Assembly: GCA_012518835.1 (NCBI GenBank) | Contig: JAAYRH010000010.1 | Location: forward strand, 1-64,000 | Reading direction: 5' to 3' | DNA from: Aeromonadales bacterium | GTDB taxonomy: Bacteria > Pseudomonadota > Gammaproteobacteria > Enterobacterales > Aeromonadaceae | Length of the DNA: 64,000 nucleotides | The notes under the pieces: model-generated | The model's database searches: none | Seen by the model: only the letters and a program-made list of their open reading frames with translations | Told to the model about the DNA's origin: nothing | Made by a program: the position numbers and the translations under genes | Part shown: positions 1-11,216 of the stretch, piece after piece | Layout: each line of letters begins with the position of its first letter | How positions within the stretch are numbered: position 1 is the stretch's first letter

Positions 1-1
1 G

Positions 2-1144
2 CGTTTAAAAGAAGCGGCAGAGAAAGCTAAGTGTGAGTTGTCCTCTGCCCAGCAAACAGATGTTAACTTGCCTTATATTACGGCTGATGCGAGCGGTCCA
101 AAACACCTTAACATCAAACTGACTCGTGCCAAGCTTGAGTCACTTGTAGAAGATATGGTGAAGAAAACCCTAGAGCCATTAAAAATCGCGTTAGCCGATG
201 CGGGCTTATCTGTATCAGAAATTGATGACGTTATCTTAGTCGGTGGTCAGACCCGTATGCCATTAGTGCAAAAAGCGGTGAGTGACTTCTTTGGCAAAGA
301 GCCGCGTAAAGATGTTAACCCCGATGAAGCCGTTGCCGTAGGTGCAGCTATCCAAGGTGCGGTATTGTCAGGCGATAAAACTGATGTACTGTTGCTGGAC
401 GTTACTCCTCTGTCCTTGGGTATTGAAACTATGGGCGGTGTGATGACCGCGGTCATTGACAAGAACACCACTATTCCGACTAGAAAGTCTCAGGTGTTCT
501 CGACCGCCGACGATAACCAAGCTGCGGTAACCATTCATGTGCTGCAGGGTGAGCGTAAGCGCTCAAGTGATAACAAATCATTGGGTCAGTTTAACCTAGA
601 AGGTATTCGTCCTGCCCCTCGTGGTTTACCACAGATTGAAGTGACCTTTGATCTGGATGCCGATGGTATCTTGCATGTGTCAGCGAAAGATAAAGACACC
701 GGCAAAGAGCAGAAAATCACCATTAAGGCCTCTTCTGGTTTAAGCGAAGAAGAAGTAGAAGCTATGGTGCGTGAAGCTGAAGCGCATGCAGACGAAGATA
801 AAAAGTTTGAAGAGCTAGTTACCGCGCGTAACCAAGCCGATGGCTTAGTACACGCGACTCGCAAACAGCTAGAAGAAGCGGGTGACGAGCTGGCAGAAGA
901 CGACAAGGCCGCAATTGAAGCTGCCTTAGGCGAGCTAGAGACGGCAGTACGTGGCGATGATAAAGAAGCCATTGAAACTAAGCAGCAAGCGTTGATGGAA
1001 GCATCACAAAAGCTGATGGAAGCGGCTCAGGCTAAAGCACAAGCTCAGGCCGGTGCAGAGGGTGATGCGGCAGATAACTCAGCACAAGCTGATGATGATG
1101 TCGTTGATGCTGAGTTTGAAGAAGTTAAAGACGATAAAAAGTAA
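2..1144 (+). CDS. dnaK: Chaperone protein DnaK, 3' part (5' end outside window)
   Basis: Open from the window edge in frame 2 ([26 protein letters not shown]...); DnaK motifs [35 protein letters not shown]; followed by dnaJ. Confidence 0.98.
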   Translation, partial: RLKEAAEKAKCELSSAQQTDVNLPYITADASGPKHLNIKLTRAKLESLVEDMVKKTLEPLKIALADAGLSVSEIDDVILVGGQTRMPLVQKAVSDFFGKEPRKDVNPDEAVAVGAAIQGAVLSGDKTDVLLLDVTPLSLGIETMGGVMTAVIDKNTTIPTRKSQVFSTADDNQAAVTIHVLQGERKRSSDNKSLGQFNLEGIRPAPRGLPQIEVTFDLDADGILHVSAKDKDTGKEQKITIKASSGLSEEEVEAMVREAEAHADEDKKFEELVTARNQADGLVHATRKQLEEAGDELAEDDKAAIEAALGELETAVRGDDKEAIETKQQALMEASQKLMEAAQAKAQAQAGAEGDAADNSAQADDDVVDAEFEEVKDDKK

Positions 1145-1173
1145 TTTAAACCCAGCGTAATAACGCTAGCAGT

Positions 1174-1204
1174 GCGGGCGTTGGGATTCCAACGCCCGCT
1201 TTTG
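1174..1204 (+). terminator. Hairpin between dnaK and dnaJ
   Basis: gcgggcgttgggattccaacgcccgc followed by tttt-rich tract. Confidence 0.7.
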
Positions 1205-1235
1205 TGTTAACAGGACTCAGGTAACTAATAAGCCT

Positions 1236-2366
1236 ATGTCGAAACGAGATTATTATGAAGTGCTCGGTATTGCTAAAGATGCACAAGAGCGCGAGATAAA
1301 AAAAGCGTATAAACGGATGGCGATGAAATATCATCCCGACCGTAATAAAACCGATGCCGATGCCAGCGAGAAATTTAAAGAAGCATCTGAAGCTTACGAA
1401 GTCTTAGTCGACCCAGAAAAGCGGGCTGCCTATGATCAATTTGGTCATGACGCGGTGAATGGCCAACAAGGCGGTCATGGCTTTGGTGCTGGTGCTGATT
1501 TTGGTGACATTTTTGGTGACGTATTCGGTGATATCTTCGGGGGCGGTCAGCGTCGCCAGCAAAGAGCGGCTCGTGGCGCAGACTTACGCTACAATATGGA
1601 GCTGACGCTAGAAGAAGCCGTACGAGGCGTGACCAAAGAGATCAAAATACCGACGTTGGTAGGGTGTGAAACCTGTGATGGCAGTGGGGCAAAGCCCGGT
1701 ACTCAAGCTAGCACTTGCTCTACTTGTCATGGTCACGGTCAAGTGCAGATGCGCCAAGGTTTCTTTACCGTACAACAACCTTGCCCAACTTGTCGTGGGC
1801 GCGGCCAGATCATTACTGACCCATGTCCTAAGTGCCATGGTGAAGGTCGTTATCAGAAGTCGAAAACCTTGTCGGTAAAAATACCGGCCGGCGTCGATAC
1901 TGGCGATCGCATTCGGTTGTCGGGGGAAGGGGAAGCGGGAGAAGCCGGTGCCCCTTCTGGTGATCTCTATGTACAAATGCATGTACGTGAGCACGCTATT
2001 TTTAGCCGTGATGGCAATAACTTAGCCTGTGAAGTGCCCATTGGCTTTACGGTTGCCGCCTTAGGTGGCGAAGTCGAGGTGCCTACACTTGATGGGCGTG
2101 TTAAGCTTAAAATACCTGCAGAAACCCAAACTGGGCGCCTATTTCGCCTAAAAGGTAAAGGCGTACGCTCAGCGCGCAATGGTCAACTGGGTGACTTATT
2201 GTGTAAGGTATATATAGAAACACCGGTTAAGCTAACCGACGCACAAAAAGACTTACTTCGTCAATTAGAAGATTCGTGTGGCGGCTCAGCTGCTAAAAAG
2301 CACCAGCCCAAAACCGAAGGCTTCTTAAATGGCGTGAAACGCTTTTTTGATGATTTAACCCGTTAG
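1236..2366 (+). CDS. dnaJ: Chaperone protein DnaJ
   Basis: J domain with HPD (YHPDRNK), G/F region, four CxxCxGxG zinc repeats. Confidence 0.98.
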   Translation: MSKRDYYEVLGIAKDAQEREIKKAYKRMAMKYHPDRNKTDADASEKFKEASEAYEVLVDPEKRAAYDQFGHDAVNGQQGGHGFGAGADFGDIFGDVFGDIFGGGQRRQQRAARGADLRYNMELTLEEAVRGVTKEIKIPTLVGCETCDGSGAKPGTQASTCSTCHGHGQVQMRQGFFTVQQPCPTCRGRGQIITDPCPKCHGEGRYQKSKTLSVKIPAGVDTGDRIRLSGEGEAGEAGAPSGDLYVQMHVREHAIFSRDGNNLACEVPIGFTVAALGGEVEVPTLDGRVKLKIPAETQTGRLFRLKGKGVRSARNGQLGDLLCKVYIETPVKLTDAQKDLLRQLEDSCGGSAAKKHQPKTEGFLNGVKRFFDDLTR

Positions 2367-2482
2367 GCTGGGCTAGCCCTCGCTGGCTTAGTAACTAAAA
2401 CGGAACTTATGATATGAGCCCTCTGCTGTATTCAGCAGGGGCTCTTGTTATTTTACTGTCTGAAAGGGACTGGGTTTTCGCT

Positions 2483-2959
2483 ATGAAACAAACACCTATG
2501 ACTGTTCGTGGCGCAGAAAAATTGCGTGAAGAACTGGATAATTTAAAATCAGTACAGCGGCCAAAAATAATCGCCGCCATTGCCTCTGCGCGAGAGCATG
2601 GCGATTTGAAAGAAAATGCCGAATATCATGCGGCTCGAGAAGAGCAGGGCTTTTGCGAAGGCCGTATTCAAGATATTGAAAGTAAGCTATCAAATGCGCA
2701 AATCATTGATGTCACCAAGCTGCCTAATTCGGGCAAGGTTATTTTTGGTACGACCGTAGACTTATTTCGCGTGCATGATGAGCAAGAAGTCAGCTATCGC
2801 ATTGTAGGAGATGATGAGTCGGATATTAAAGCCAACTTGATCTCGGTAAACTCTCCGATTGCCCGCGCGTTAATTGGTAAAGAAGTAGACGATGTGGCTG
2901 TCGTTAAAACCCCTGGCGGTGAAGTAGAATATGAAATTCTACGGATCCAATATATTTAA
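2483..2959 (+). CDS. greA: Transcription elongation factor GreA (track ORF starts at 2414; ATG at 2483 more likely)
   Basis: [22 protein letters not shown]...[19 protein letters not shown], GreA coiled-coil signature. Confidence 0.95.
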   Translation: MKQTPMTVRGAEKLREELDNLKSVQRPKIIAAIASAREHGDLKENAEYHAAREEQGFCEGRIQDIESKLSNAQIIDVTKLPNSGKVIFGTTVDLFRVHDEQEVSYRIVGDDESDIKANLISVNSPIARALIGKEVDDVAVVKTPGGEVEYEILRIQYI

Positions 2960-3003
2960 GTTAGCGGTGTAAGCGGGTACGTTAAATATTAGCCATAAAA
3001 AAA

Positions 3004-3033
3004 AGCAGGTGCCACGGCACCTGCTTTTTTGTT
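3004..3033. terminator. Bidirectional terminator between convergent greA and yhbY
   Basis: aaaaaagcaggtgccacggcacctgctttttt. Confidence 0.85.
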
Positions 3034-3044
3034 AAAAAGATCCT

Positions 3045-3341
3045 TTAGGCTCTGGGCAAAGTGATCTTTTTTTCTTCACTGGGGCGGTACAGCGTTAGCA
3101 TACTGCCAATAGTTTGAACTTTTATGGCGCCGGTTTCACGAACGATGGCATCTACCGTCAAGTTTTTAACTTCTCTGTCTTCGGCAGCGACTTTAACTTT
3201 GATCAGCTCGTGAAAATTAAGGGCAATATCAATCTCGGCTAGCACGCCTTCAGTGAGGCCGTGCTGGCCAAGCAATACCACAGGCTTTAAGCTGTGGGCC
3301 AATCCTTTTAGGTATTGTTTTTGCTTATTAGTCAGGCTCAT
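3045..3341 (-). CDS. yhbY: Ribosome assembly RNA-binding protein YhbY
   Basis: MSLTNKQKQYLKGLAHSLKPVVLLGQHGLTEGVLAEID, CRM-domain signature. Confidence 0.95.
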   Translation of the reverse strand: MSLTNKQKQYLKGLAHSLKPVVLLGQHGLTEGVLAEIDIALNFHELIKVKVAAEDREVKNLTVDAIVRETGAIKVQTIGSMLTLYRPSEEKKITLPRA

Positions 3342-3425
3342 TGCAAAATGCTTCAGTTAATAGGTTGAAAGGGAGGCATTGTACCCCCATCTATCCTTCA
3401 ATAGTAATAGTAGAGCGATAATTTA

Positions 3426-4055
3426 ATGGCAAAGAAAAAACGCTCGGCCAGCTCCAGCCGTTGGCTAAAAGAGCATTTTGACGATAAATACGTGCAAGAA
3501 GCCCATAAAAAAGGGTTACGCTCACGAGCGGTATTTAAACTGGAAGAAATACAAGGACGTGATCGTTTGTTTCGTCCAGGGATGACGGTAGTCGACTTAG
3601 GAGCAGCTCCGGGCAGCTGGAGTCAATATGCGGTAGAGCAGATTGGTTTGCAGGGGCAGGTGATTGCTTGTGATATATTACCGATGGACCCCATAGCGGG
3701 GGTCGATTTTTTACAAGGTGATTTTCGAGAAGAAGCCGTATTGAATGCCTTGCTTGCCCGCGTAGGGGAGGATAAGGTCGATGTATTACTGTCTGATATG
3801 GCGCCTAATATGACGGGTACCCCTGAGGTTGACATACCTAGGTCTATGTATCTGGTAGAATTAGCGTTAGACATGTGTCGTCAAGTATTAGCGCCTAAAG
3901 GCAGCTTTGTAGTAAAAGTATTTCAAGGCGAAGGTTTTGATGAGTTTTTACGCGAAGTTCGTCAGCGTTTTAATGTAGTAAGAGTAAGAAAACCCGATTC
4001 TTCGCGATCTCGTTCGCGGGAAGTGTACATTGTAGCTACAGGTTTTAAACTGTAG
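3426..4055 (+). CDS. rlmE: 23S rRNA (uridine2552-2'-O)-methyltransferase RlmE (FtsJ/RrmJ)
   Basis: [28 protein letters not shown]; upstream of ftsH. Confidence 0.96.
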   Translation: MAKKKRSASSSRWLKEHFDDKYVQEAHKKGLRSRAVFKLEEIQGRDRLFRPGMTVVDLGAAPGSWSQYAVEQIGLQGQVIACDILPMDPIAGVDFLQGDFREEAVLNALLARVGEDKVDVLLSDMAPNMTGTPEVDIPRSMYLVELALDMCRQVLAPKGSFVVKVFQGEGFDEFLREVRQRFNVVRVRKPDSSRSRSREVYIVATGFKL

Positions 4056-4099
4056 TACTCTGTCAAAGTCATAAACTGTCAGCCGGTGAGGTTAGTAAT

Positions 4100-6055
4100 T
4101 TGAGTGACATGGCAAAAAATTTGATCCTGTGGTTGGTCATAGCCGTGGTGTTGATGTCGGTATTCCAGAGCTTTAGCCCAGGCGAGCCCAGTGGACGCCA
4201 GATGGACTATACCACCTTCGTTCAGGAAGTAGATCAAGGCCAAGTGCGTGAAGTACGCATGGATGGCAAAACGGTGAATGGTGTTAAGCGCAGTGGTGAA
4301 CGTTTTACCACTATCTTGCCAGCACAAGATCCTCAGCTGCTCAATGATCTGCTTAATAATAATGTGCAGGTGATTGGTGAGAAGCCAGAAGAGCCTAGCC
4401 TATTAACATCGATCTTTATTTCGTGGTTCCCGATGCTGCTGTTAATTGGCGTCTGGGTATTCTTTATGCGTCAAATGCAAGGCGGCGGCGGTGGTAAAGG
4501 CGCTATGAGCTTTGGCAAAAGTAAAGCGCGCCTCATGGGTGAAGATCAGATTAAAACGACTTTTGCTGATGTCGCCGGCTGTGATGAAGCTAAAGAAGAT
4601 GTATCTGAGCTAGTCGATTACCTACGTGACCCTAGCCACTTCCAAAAGCTAGGTGGTCGTATACCTACTGGTATTTTACTAGTGGGCCCACCGGGTACCG
4701 GTAAAACCTTACTGGCGAAAGCCATTGCTGGGGAAGCGAAAGTACCTTTCTTTACGATTTCTGGTTCGGATTTTGTGGAGATGTTTGTTGGTGTGGGTGC
4801 GTCTCGAGTACGAGATATGTTTGAACAGGCGAAGAAGTCTTCTCCTTGCATCATTTTTATTGATGAAATTGATGCAGTCGGTCGCCAGCGTGGTGCCGGC
4901 ATGGGCGGTGGCCATGATGAGCGTGAGCAGACCCTCAACCAAATGCTAGTAGAAATGGATGGTTTTGAAGGCAATGAAGGCGTGATCGTTATTGCTGCGA
5001 CTAACCGCCCAGACGTATTAGACCCTGCCTTATTGCGCCCAGGTCGTTTTGACCGTCAAGTGGTGGTCGGTTTGCCCGATGTACGTGGTCGTGAGCAAAT
5101 TCTTAAGGTGCATATGCGTCGCGTGCCCTTAGGCGATGATGTGAAGCCCAGTGTGATTGCTCGTGGTACTCCTGGCTTTAGTGGTGCAGACCTTGCCAAC
5201 TTAGTGAACGAAGCTGCTTTGTTTGCGGCTCGCTCATCCCGTCGAGTAGTCTCGATGGATGAGTTTGAAAAAGCCAAAGATAAGATCATGATGGGTGCTG
5301 AGCGCCGTTCAATGGTGATGTCGGAAGAAGAAAAAACCATGACTGCCTACCATGAAGCCGGTCACGCCATTGTCGGGCGCATGGTGCCAGAGCATGATCC
5401 GGTTTATAAGGTGTCTATTATTCCCCGGGGCCGTGCGTTGGGTGTCACTATGTATTTGCCAGAGCGGGATCGCTTTAGCTATACCAAGCAACATCTAGAG
5501 TCGATGATTTCGAGCTTGTACGGTGGTCGTTTAGCCGAAGAAATTATCTACGGTTTCGAAAAGGTGACCACAGGCGCATCCAACGATATTGAGCGTGCTA
5601 CGGATATCGCTCATAAGATGGTAACGCAGTGGGGCTTGTCTGAAAAACTAGGGCCGCTGTTGTATGCTGAAGAAGAGGGTGAAGTGTTCATGGGTCGCTC
5701 GACGGCAAAAGTGAAACACATGTCTGATGAAACGGCAAACGCTATCGATGCTGAAGTGAGAGGCTTAATTGAGCGCAACTTCCAACGCGCTAAAGACATC
5801 CTAATGGATAATATGGATATCTTGCATGCCATGAAAGACGCCTTAATGAAGTACGAAACCATTGATGCGCAGCAAATCGATGATTTAATGGCCCGTCGTG
5901 AAGTTCGTCCACCGGCAGATTGGGTAGAAGAGTCTGATGACAAGCCACAAGGTCCTACTACCACCGATGAGGCAAAACCCTCTGAGCCAACAGCTCAAGA
6001 GCCAAAGGCAGAGCCAACGGATCTAAATAAGCCTAGTGATATCCCAGGTCACTAA
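4100..6055 (+). CDS. ftsH: ATP-dependent zinc metalloprotease FtsH (TTG 4100 or ATG 4109 start)
   Basis: [18 protein letters not shown] Walker A, HEAGH zinc motif. Confidence 0.98.
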   Translation: MSDMAKNLILWLVIAVVLMSVFQSFSPGEPSGRQMDYTTFVQEVDQGQVREVRMDGKTVNGVKRSGERFTTILPAQDPQLLNDLLNNNVQVIGEKPEEPSLLTSIFISWFPMLLLIGVWVFFMRQMQGGGGGKGAMSFGKSKARLMGEDQIKTTFADVAGCDEAKEDVSELVDYLRDPSHFQKLGGRIPTGILLVGPPGTGKTLLAKAIAGEAKVPFFTISGSDFVEMFVGVGASRVRDMFEQAKKSSPCIIFIDEIDAVGRQRGAGMGGGHDEREQTLNQMLVEMDGFEGNEGVIVIAATNRPDVLDPALLRPGRFDRQVVVGLPDVRGREQILKVHMRRVPLGDDVKPSVIARGTPGFSGADLANLVNEAALFAARSSRRVVSMDEFEKAKDKIMMGAERRSMVMSEEEKTMTAYHEAGHAIVGRMVPEHDPVYKVSIIPRGRALGVTMYLPERDRFSYTKQHLESMISSLYGGRLAEEIIYGFEKVTTGASNDIERATDIAHKMVTQWGLSEKLGPLLYAEEEGEVFMGRSTAKVKHMSDETANAIDAEVRGLIERNFQRAKDILMDNMDILHAMKDALMKYETIDAQQIDDLMARREVRPPADWVEESDDKPQGPTTTDEAKPSEPTAQEPKAEPTDLNKPSDIPGH

Positions 6056-6130
6056 GAAAACGTGCTAAAATTAAGCCCTGAACAGCGACAGCTGTGCAGG
6101 GCTTTTTTATTTGTTAGGACTCCACTCTTT

Positions 6131-6967
6131 ATGTTGTTAACTACCGCTAATAGGCACCTTGAGCTGTCTCAGCCCCACATTATGGGCATTCTTAATTTAA
6201 CACCTGACTCATTTTCTGATGGTGGTCGCTTTATCAATATCGATAATGCGCTGCGCCATGCCTTACAAATGGTACGGGAAGGAGCTACTTTTATTGATGT
6301 GGGAGGGGAGTCAACCCGCCCTGGAGCGTCTGCGGTTGCAGAGCAAATTGAGCTAGATCGCGTCATACCATTAATTGAGCGCTTACGCCAAGAGCTAGAT
6401 TGCTGGATTTCAATTGATACCAGCAAGGCAGTGGTAATGCGTGAGGCAGTAGCCGCCGGCGCCGATCTTATTAATGATATTCGAGCCCTGCGTGAGCCGA
6501 ATGCGCTGCAAGTAGCGGCAGACAGTGGCGCAGCAATATGCTTAATGCATATGCAAGGCCAACCCAGAACGATGCAGCAAGCACCAGATTACAGCGATGT
6601 TACCCGCGAGGTGGCTGATTTTTTACGAGAGCGACTGGATGCGTGTGCTGCTGTGGGTATAGCCCCAGAACGCGTCTGTCTTGATCCTGGTTTTGGCTTT
6701 GGTAAGGGCGTACAGCATAATTATGAGCTATTAGGTAAGCTGGCTCAGTTAAATGAACTAGGCTTACCGCTATTGGTAGGGATGTCCCGTAAGTCTATGT
6801 TAGGTGCCTTGTTAGACCGAGATGTAGAGCATCGCTTACCCGCGGGGTTAGCGGCACACTTATTTGCTTTACAGCAAGGTGCTAAGATCTTACGAGTGCA
6901 TGACGTCCAAGCCATGGCGGATGCCGTCGCTATTTGGCGGCAAGCAACACATTATCAGGAAGCATAA
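6131..6967 (+). CDS. folP: Dihydropteroate synthase (track ORF from 6062; ATG 6131 likely)
   Basis: [29 protein letters not shown]. Confidence 0.96.
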   Translation: MLLTTANRHLELSQPHIMGILNLTPDSFSDGGRFINIDNALRHALQMVREGATFIDVGGESTRPGASAVAEQIELDRVIPLIERLRQELDCWISIDTSKAVVMREAVAAGADLINDIRALREPNALQVAADSGAAICLMHMQGQPRTMQQAPDYSDVTREVADFLRERLDACAAVGIAPERVCLDPGFGFGKGVQHNYELLGKLAQLNELGLPLLVGMSRKSMLGALLDRDVEHRLPAGLAAHLFALQQGAKILRVHDVQAMADAVAIWRQATHYQEA

Positions 6968-6968
6968 A

Positions 6969-8294
6969 ATGAACAGAAAATACTTTGGTACCGACGGTAT
7001 TCGTGGTCGAGTAGGGCAATATCCTATTACGCCGGAGTTTGTAATGAAGCTCGGTTGGGCCGCGGGCAAGGTGTTATCGAAGATGGGTACCAAAAAGGTA
7101 CTAATTGGTAAAGACACCCGTATTTCTGGTTATATGCTGGAGTCGGCATTAGAAGCTGGTTTATCGGCAGCGGGTATTCAAGCGGCTTTATTAGGTCCGA
7201 TGCCCACACCGGCCATTGCTTATTTGACCCGGACCTTTAGAGCCGAGGCGGGCATTGTGATCAGTGCCTCCCATAATCCGTATTATGATAATGGTATTAA
7301 ATTTTTCTCTGCCGATGGTACTAAGTTACCTGATGATGTGGAATTAGCGATTGAAGCGATGCTTGATCAGCCCATGGATTGCGTAGAGTCGGAGCTGTTA
7401 GGCAAAGCCAGTCGCGTCACCGACGCTGCTGGGCGCTACATTGAGTTTTGTAAAAGCACGTTTCCCTCCGAGATGCACCTTGATGGCCTTAAAATCGTGC
7501 TAGATTGTGCCCATGGTGCGACTTATCACATTGCGCCGGCGGTGTTTGAAGAGCTAGGCGCTAAGGTGATCCGTACCGGCGGTGAGCCTAATGGTCTCAA
7601 TATTAATGACGGCGTGGGCTCTACAGTACCAGAAGCACTCATTGCAGCAGTACAAGAACATCAAGCTGACCTAGGGATTGCTTTTGATGGAGATGGCGAT
7701 CGCTTAGCTATGGTGGATCATAGCGGTGCATTATTAGATGGCGACCAGCTGCTGTATATTATGGCTCAAGATGCTCGGCGTCGAAATGCCTTAGGCGGAG
7801 GCGTGGTCGGTACTTTAATGAGTAACATGGCCTTAGAGCTGGCATTAGCCGAACAAGATATTCAGTTTGTACGTGCTAATGTGGGTGACCGTTATGTCTT
7901 GGAGCAATTAAAGCATTACGGTTGGAAACTAGGTGGGGAAAACTCAGGCCACATTATTAGCCTAGATCACAACAGTACTGGCGATGGCATTGTCGCAGCA
8001 TTACAAGTGGTGCGGGCAATGATAGATGCTGATGCCAGTTTGCATACCTTGAGCCAAGAGCTCACTTTGTTTCCTCAAGTACTCAATAATGTGCGCTTTG
8101 TTGCTGGCACCAATCCGCTCGCCGATGCCGAAGTGCAGCGTCGCGTGGCAGCAGCAGAAGCTGAGTTAGCCGGTAAAGGTCGAGTATTATTGCGTAAATC
8201 CGGTACTGAGCCATTAATTCGTGTAATGGTGGAAGGCGCAGATTTAGCGCAAGTGACCCGTCTAGCACAGCATATTGCGGACGCGGTGGCTTAA
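6969..8294 (+). CDS. glmM: Phosphoglucosamine mutase (track ORF from 6864; ATG 6969 likely)
   Basis: [16 protein letters not shown], active site [19 protein letters not shown]. Confidence 0.97.
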   Translation: MNRKYFGTDGIRGRVGQYPITPEFVMKLGWAAGKVLSKMGTKKVLIGKDTRISGYMLESALEAGLSAAGIQAALLGPMPTPAIAYLTRTFRAEAGIVISASHNPYYDNGIKFFSADGTKLPDDVELAIEAMLDQPMDCVESELLGKASRVTDAAGRYIEFCKSTFPSEMHLDGLKIVLDCAHGATYHIAPAVFEELGAKVIRTGGEPNGLNINDGVGSTVPEALIAAVQEHQADLGIAFDGDGDRLAMVDHSGALLDGDQLLYIMAQDARRRNALGGGVVGTLMSNMALELALAEQDIQFVRANVGDRYVLEQLKHYGWKLGGENSGHIISLDHNSTGDGIVAALQVVRAMIDADASLHTLSQELTLFPQVLNNVRFVAGTNPLADAEVQRRVAAAEAELAGKGRVLLRKSGTEPLIRVMVEGADLAQVTRLAQHIADAVA

Positions 8295-8450
8295 GAGCGC
8301 TGAGAGAAGCAGCGCTTTGCTTTCTTTTTAGGCAGTTGAGCGATTATTTTTAAATTGGGCTTGTATCCCGTAAGTCCTCTCGCTAGTATTAGCCCCGCTC
8401 CCGACAGTAGTCTGATTGCGGGGCTCAGACGTCAAGCAAAGGTAGAGCTG

Positions 8451-8792
8451 ATGTACGAAATTTTATTAGGTGGATACCTGCTCATCTCACTATCGCTTAT
8501 TGGCTTAGTGTTGATCCAGCAGGGGAAAGGTGCTGACATGGGCGCCTCGTTTGGAGCAGGTGCTTCCAATACCGTATTTGGTTCCAGTGGGTCAGGTAAT
8601 TTTTTAACAAAAGTGACGACACTGCTGGCAGCCGGCTTCTTTGTAGTAAGCTTAGCGCTAGGTAATTTATCCAGCAATAGTAGCAAGCAAGGAAGCGAGT
8701 GGGACGATTTATCTGTGCCACAAACAGAACAAACAGTAACACCCAGTGACGTACCCGTTGTGAATAGCAATACGAGCGACGTTCCTGAGTAA
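8451..8792 (+). CDS. secG: Preprotein translocase subunit SecG
   Basis: VLIQQGKGADMGASFGAGASNTVFGSSGSGNFLTK; glmM-secG-tRNA-Leu context. Confidence 0.95.
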   Translation: MYEILLGGYLLISLSLIGLVLIQQGKGADMGASFGAGASNTVFGSSGSGNFLTKVTTLLAAGFFVVSLALGNLSSNSSKQGSEWDDLSVPQTEQTVTPSDVPVVNSNTSDVPE

Positions 8793-8800
8793 AGAGTTTA

Positions 8801-8887
<87 letters not shown>

Positions 8888-8953
8888 TATTTTGCAATTG
8901 ATAGTTAAGTTGAGATTAGTATCTAAATTAACTATAATTTGCACAGTAATTGA

Positions 8954-9030
<77 letters not shown>

Positions 9031-9103
9031 TACCTCACACTTATGACGCTTGTTATGTTCTTTGTCGTAAGTGGTCGCCTAACAGCGACAGTCAGGGTCC
9101 AGG

Positions 9104-9138
9104 TGAATAGCCCCGATTTGATGATCGGGGCTTTTTGT
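9104..9138 (+). terminator. Hairpin after the tRNAs / before rimP
   Basis: agccccgatttgatgatcggggctttttg. Confidence 0.75.
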
Positions 9139-9218
9139 TATCTGTACTTTGCACCACTCCTTGTTAGGTGCACATTCACTGGGCTGCGAGCCCTTTTTTT
9201 GTTTTCGGAGGGGTAGCT

Positions 9219-9677
9219 TTGGCTACATTGGAACAACGACTGACCGACATGCTAACTGAGCCGGTGGCGGCTATTGGCTTTGAATTGCTGGGACTGGAAT
9301 TTGTACGCGCTGGTCGGCATTCGACTTTACGTTTATATATCGACCATGAAAACGGCATTACAGTGGAAAACTGTGCTGATGTAAGTCGGCAAGTAAGCGC
9401 TGTACTTGATGTGGAAGATCCCATTTCTACCGAATATGATCTGGAAGTTTCTTCTCCGGGTATGGCTCGCCCCCTGTTTAAGCCGCCACATTATCACGCC
9501 GTTATTGGACAGCAGATTGAACTTTCTCTGCGGATGGCGGTAAACAATCGTCGCAAATTGACTGGGCTTTTGGTGTCGGTAGAAGACACCATGATTAAGG
9601 TCGAGGCAGCAGGAACTGAATTTCCTATCGCCTTTGCTAATATTCAAAAAGCACATCTGGTTCCGAACTTTGACTAA
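9219..9677 (+). CDS. rimP: Ribosome maturation factor RimP (probable TTG start at 9219; track ORF from 9168)
   Basis: [40 protein letters not shown]; ggagggg ribosome-binding site before TTG; upstream of nusA. Confidence 0.94.
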   Translation: MATLEQRLTDMLTEPVAAIGFELLGLEFVRAGRHSTLRLYIDHENGITVENCADVSRQVSAVLDVEDPISTEYDLEVSSPGMARPLFKPPHYHAVIGQQIELSLRMAVNNRRKLTGLLVSVEDTMIKVEAAGTEFPIAFANIQKAHLVPNFD

Positions 9678-9691
9678 CGAGGCAGTCGGAC

Positions 9692-11197
9692 ATGAATAAT
9701 AAAGAAATACTATTGGTAGTAGACGCCGTATCGAACGAGAAAGCGGTGCCTCGGGAAAAGATTTTTGAGGCTTTAGAAACTGCCTTGGCTACCGCCACTA
9801 AGAAAAAGTACGATGGTGATATTGCAGTACGAGTTGAAATAGACCGTAAGACGGGCAACTTCGAAACCTTCCGTCGTTGGTTAGTGGTAGAAAATCAGGA
9901 AGTACTGACTAATCCTTATGGGGAAATCACCCTTGAGGCCGCGCAAATTGATGACCCTGAGATTGCGCTAGGTGATTATATAGAAGATAAAATCGACTCT
10001 GTCACCTTTGACCGTATTACGACGCAAACTGCGAAACAAGTAATCGTACAAAAAGTGCGTGAAGCTGAGCGGATGCAAGTCGTAGAGCAGTATCAAGACC
10101 AAGAGGGTGAAATTATTAACGGTGTGGTGAAAAAAGCCAGCCGAGAAAATATTATTCTTGATTTGGGAAACAATGCCGAAGCCGTTATCTTTCGGGAAGA
10201 TATGTTACCGCGCGAGACTTTTCGCTCTGGTGACCGCATTCGTGGCTTATTATATGCCGTTCGCCCAGAAGCGCGCGGTGCACAATTATTTGTGAGTCGT
10301 AGTAGCCCTGATTTTTTAAAAGAGCTGTTTCGCATTGAAGTGCCCGAAATTGGTGAAGAAACCATTGAGATTATGGGAGCGGCTCGCGATCCAGGTAGTC
10401 GTGCGAAAATTGCGGTTAAAACTAACGACCGACGCATCGATCCTATCGGAGCGTGTGTGGGAATGCGTGGTGCCCGCGTACAGGCGGTATCTAGTGAGCT
10501 TAACGGCGAGCGGGTAGATATCGTGTTGTGGGATGACAACCCAGCGCAATTGGTGATTAATGCTATGGCGCCGGCTGATGTTTCTTCCATCATTGTTGAT
10601 GAAGATGCTCACTCGATGGATATCGCTGTAGAGTCAGGCAACTTAGCGCAAGCGATTGGCCGTAATGGGCAAAACGTGCGATTAGCATCTCAACTAACCG
10701 GTTGGGAGCTGAACGTGATGACGGTAGAAGATCTACAAAGTAAGCATCAGGTAGAAAGTGATAGGATCATGAGTCTATTCCTGCAGTATTTGGATATAGA
10801 TGAAGATTTTGCCACTTTATTGATGGAAGAAGGTTTTTCTTCACTAGAAGAAATTGCCTATGTGCCGGCAAGCGAATTATTAAGCGTTGAAGGCTTAGAT
10901 GAAGAGTTGGTGGAGGAGTTGCGTAATCGAGCTAAGAGCGCCCTAGCCAGCCGGGCACTAGCCCAAGAGGAATCACTCGAAGGGGTGGAGCCGGCAGAGG
11001 ATCTGCTCGCACTGCCCTCCATGACCCGGGAGCTGGCGAACGCGCTTGCCGCCCGTGGTGTTGCGGATTTGGAAGAATTAGCAGAACAAGGTATTGACGA
11101 TCTTGATGGTATTGAAGGTCTCAATGAAACCTTGGCAGGGGAGCTTATCATGGCCGCCCGTAATATCTGCTGGTTTGGTGACCAGACCGAAGAATAA
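9692..11197 (+). CDS. nusA: Transcription termination/antitermination factor NusA
   Basis: [30 protein letters not shown]1/KH domains, C-terminal acidic repeats. Confidence 0.98.
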   Translation: MNNKEILLVVDAVSNEKAVPREKIFEALETALATATKKKYDGDIAVRVEIDRKTGNFETFRRWLVVENQEVLTNPYGEITLEAAQIDDPEIALGDYIEDKIDSVTFDRITTQTAKQVIVQKVREAERMQVVEQYQDQEGEIINGVVKKASRENIILDLGNNAEAVIFREDMLPRETFRSGDRIRGLLYAVRPEARGAQLFVSRSSPDFLKELFRIEVPEIGEETIEIMGAARDPGSRAKIAVKTNDRRIDPIGACVGMRGARVQAVSSELNGERVDIVLWDDNPAQLVINAMAPADVSSIIVDEDAHSMDIAVESGNLAQAIGRNGQNVRLASQLTGWELNVMTVEDLQSKHQVESDRIMSLFLQYLDIDEDFATLLMEEGFSSLEEIAYVPASELLSVEGLDEELVEELRNRAKSALASRALAQEESLEGVEPAEDLLALPSMTRELANALAARGVADLEELAEQGIDDLDGIEGLNETLAGELIMAARNICWFGDQTEE

Positions 11198-11216
11198 GAT
11201 CAGCGGAGGTTAAATA

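Noticed and set aside
586-972. Minus-strand Ser-rich ORF inside dnaK
   Set aside because: Fully antisense to conserved dnaK; Ser/Ala bias typical of shadow ORFs.
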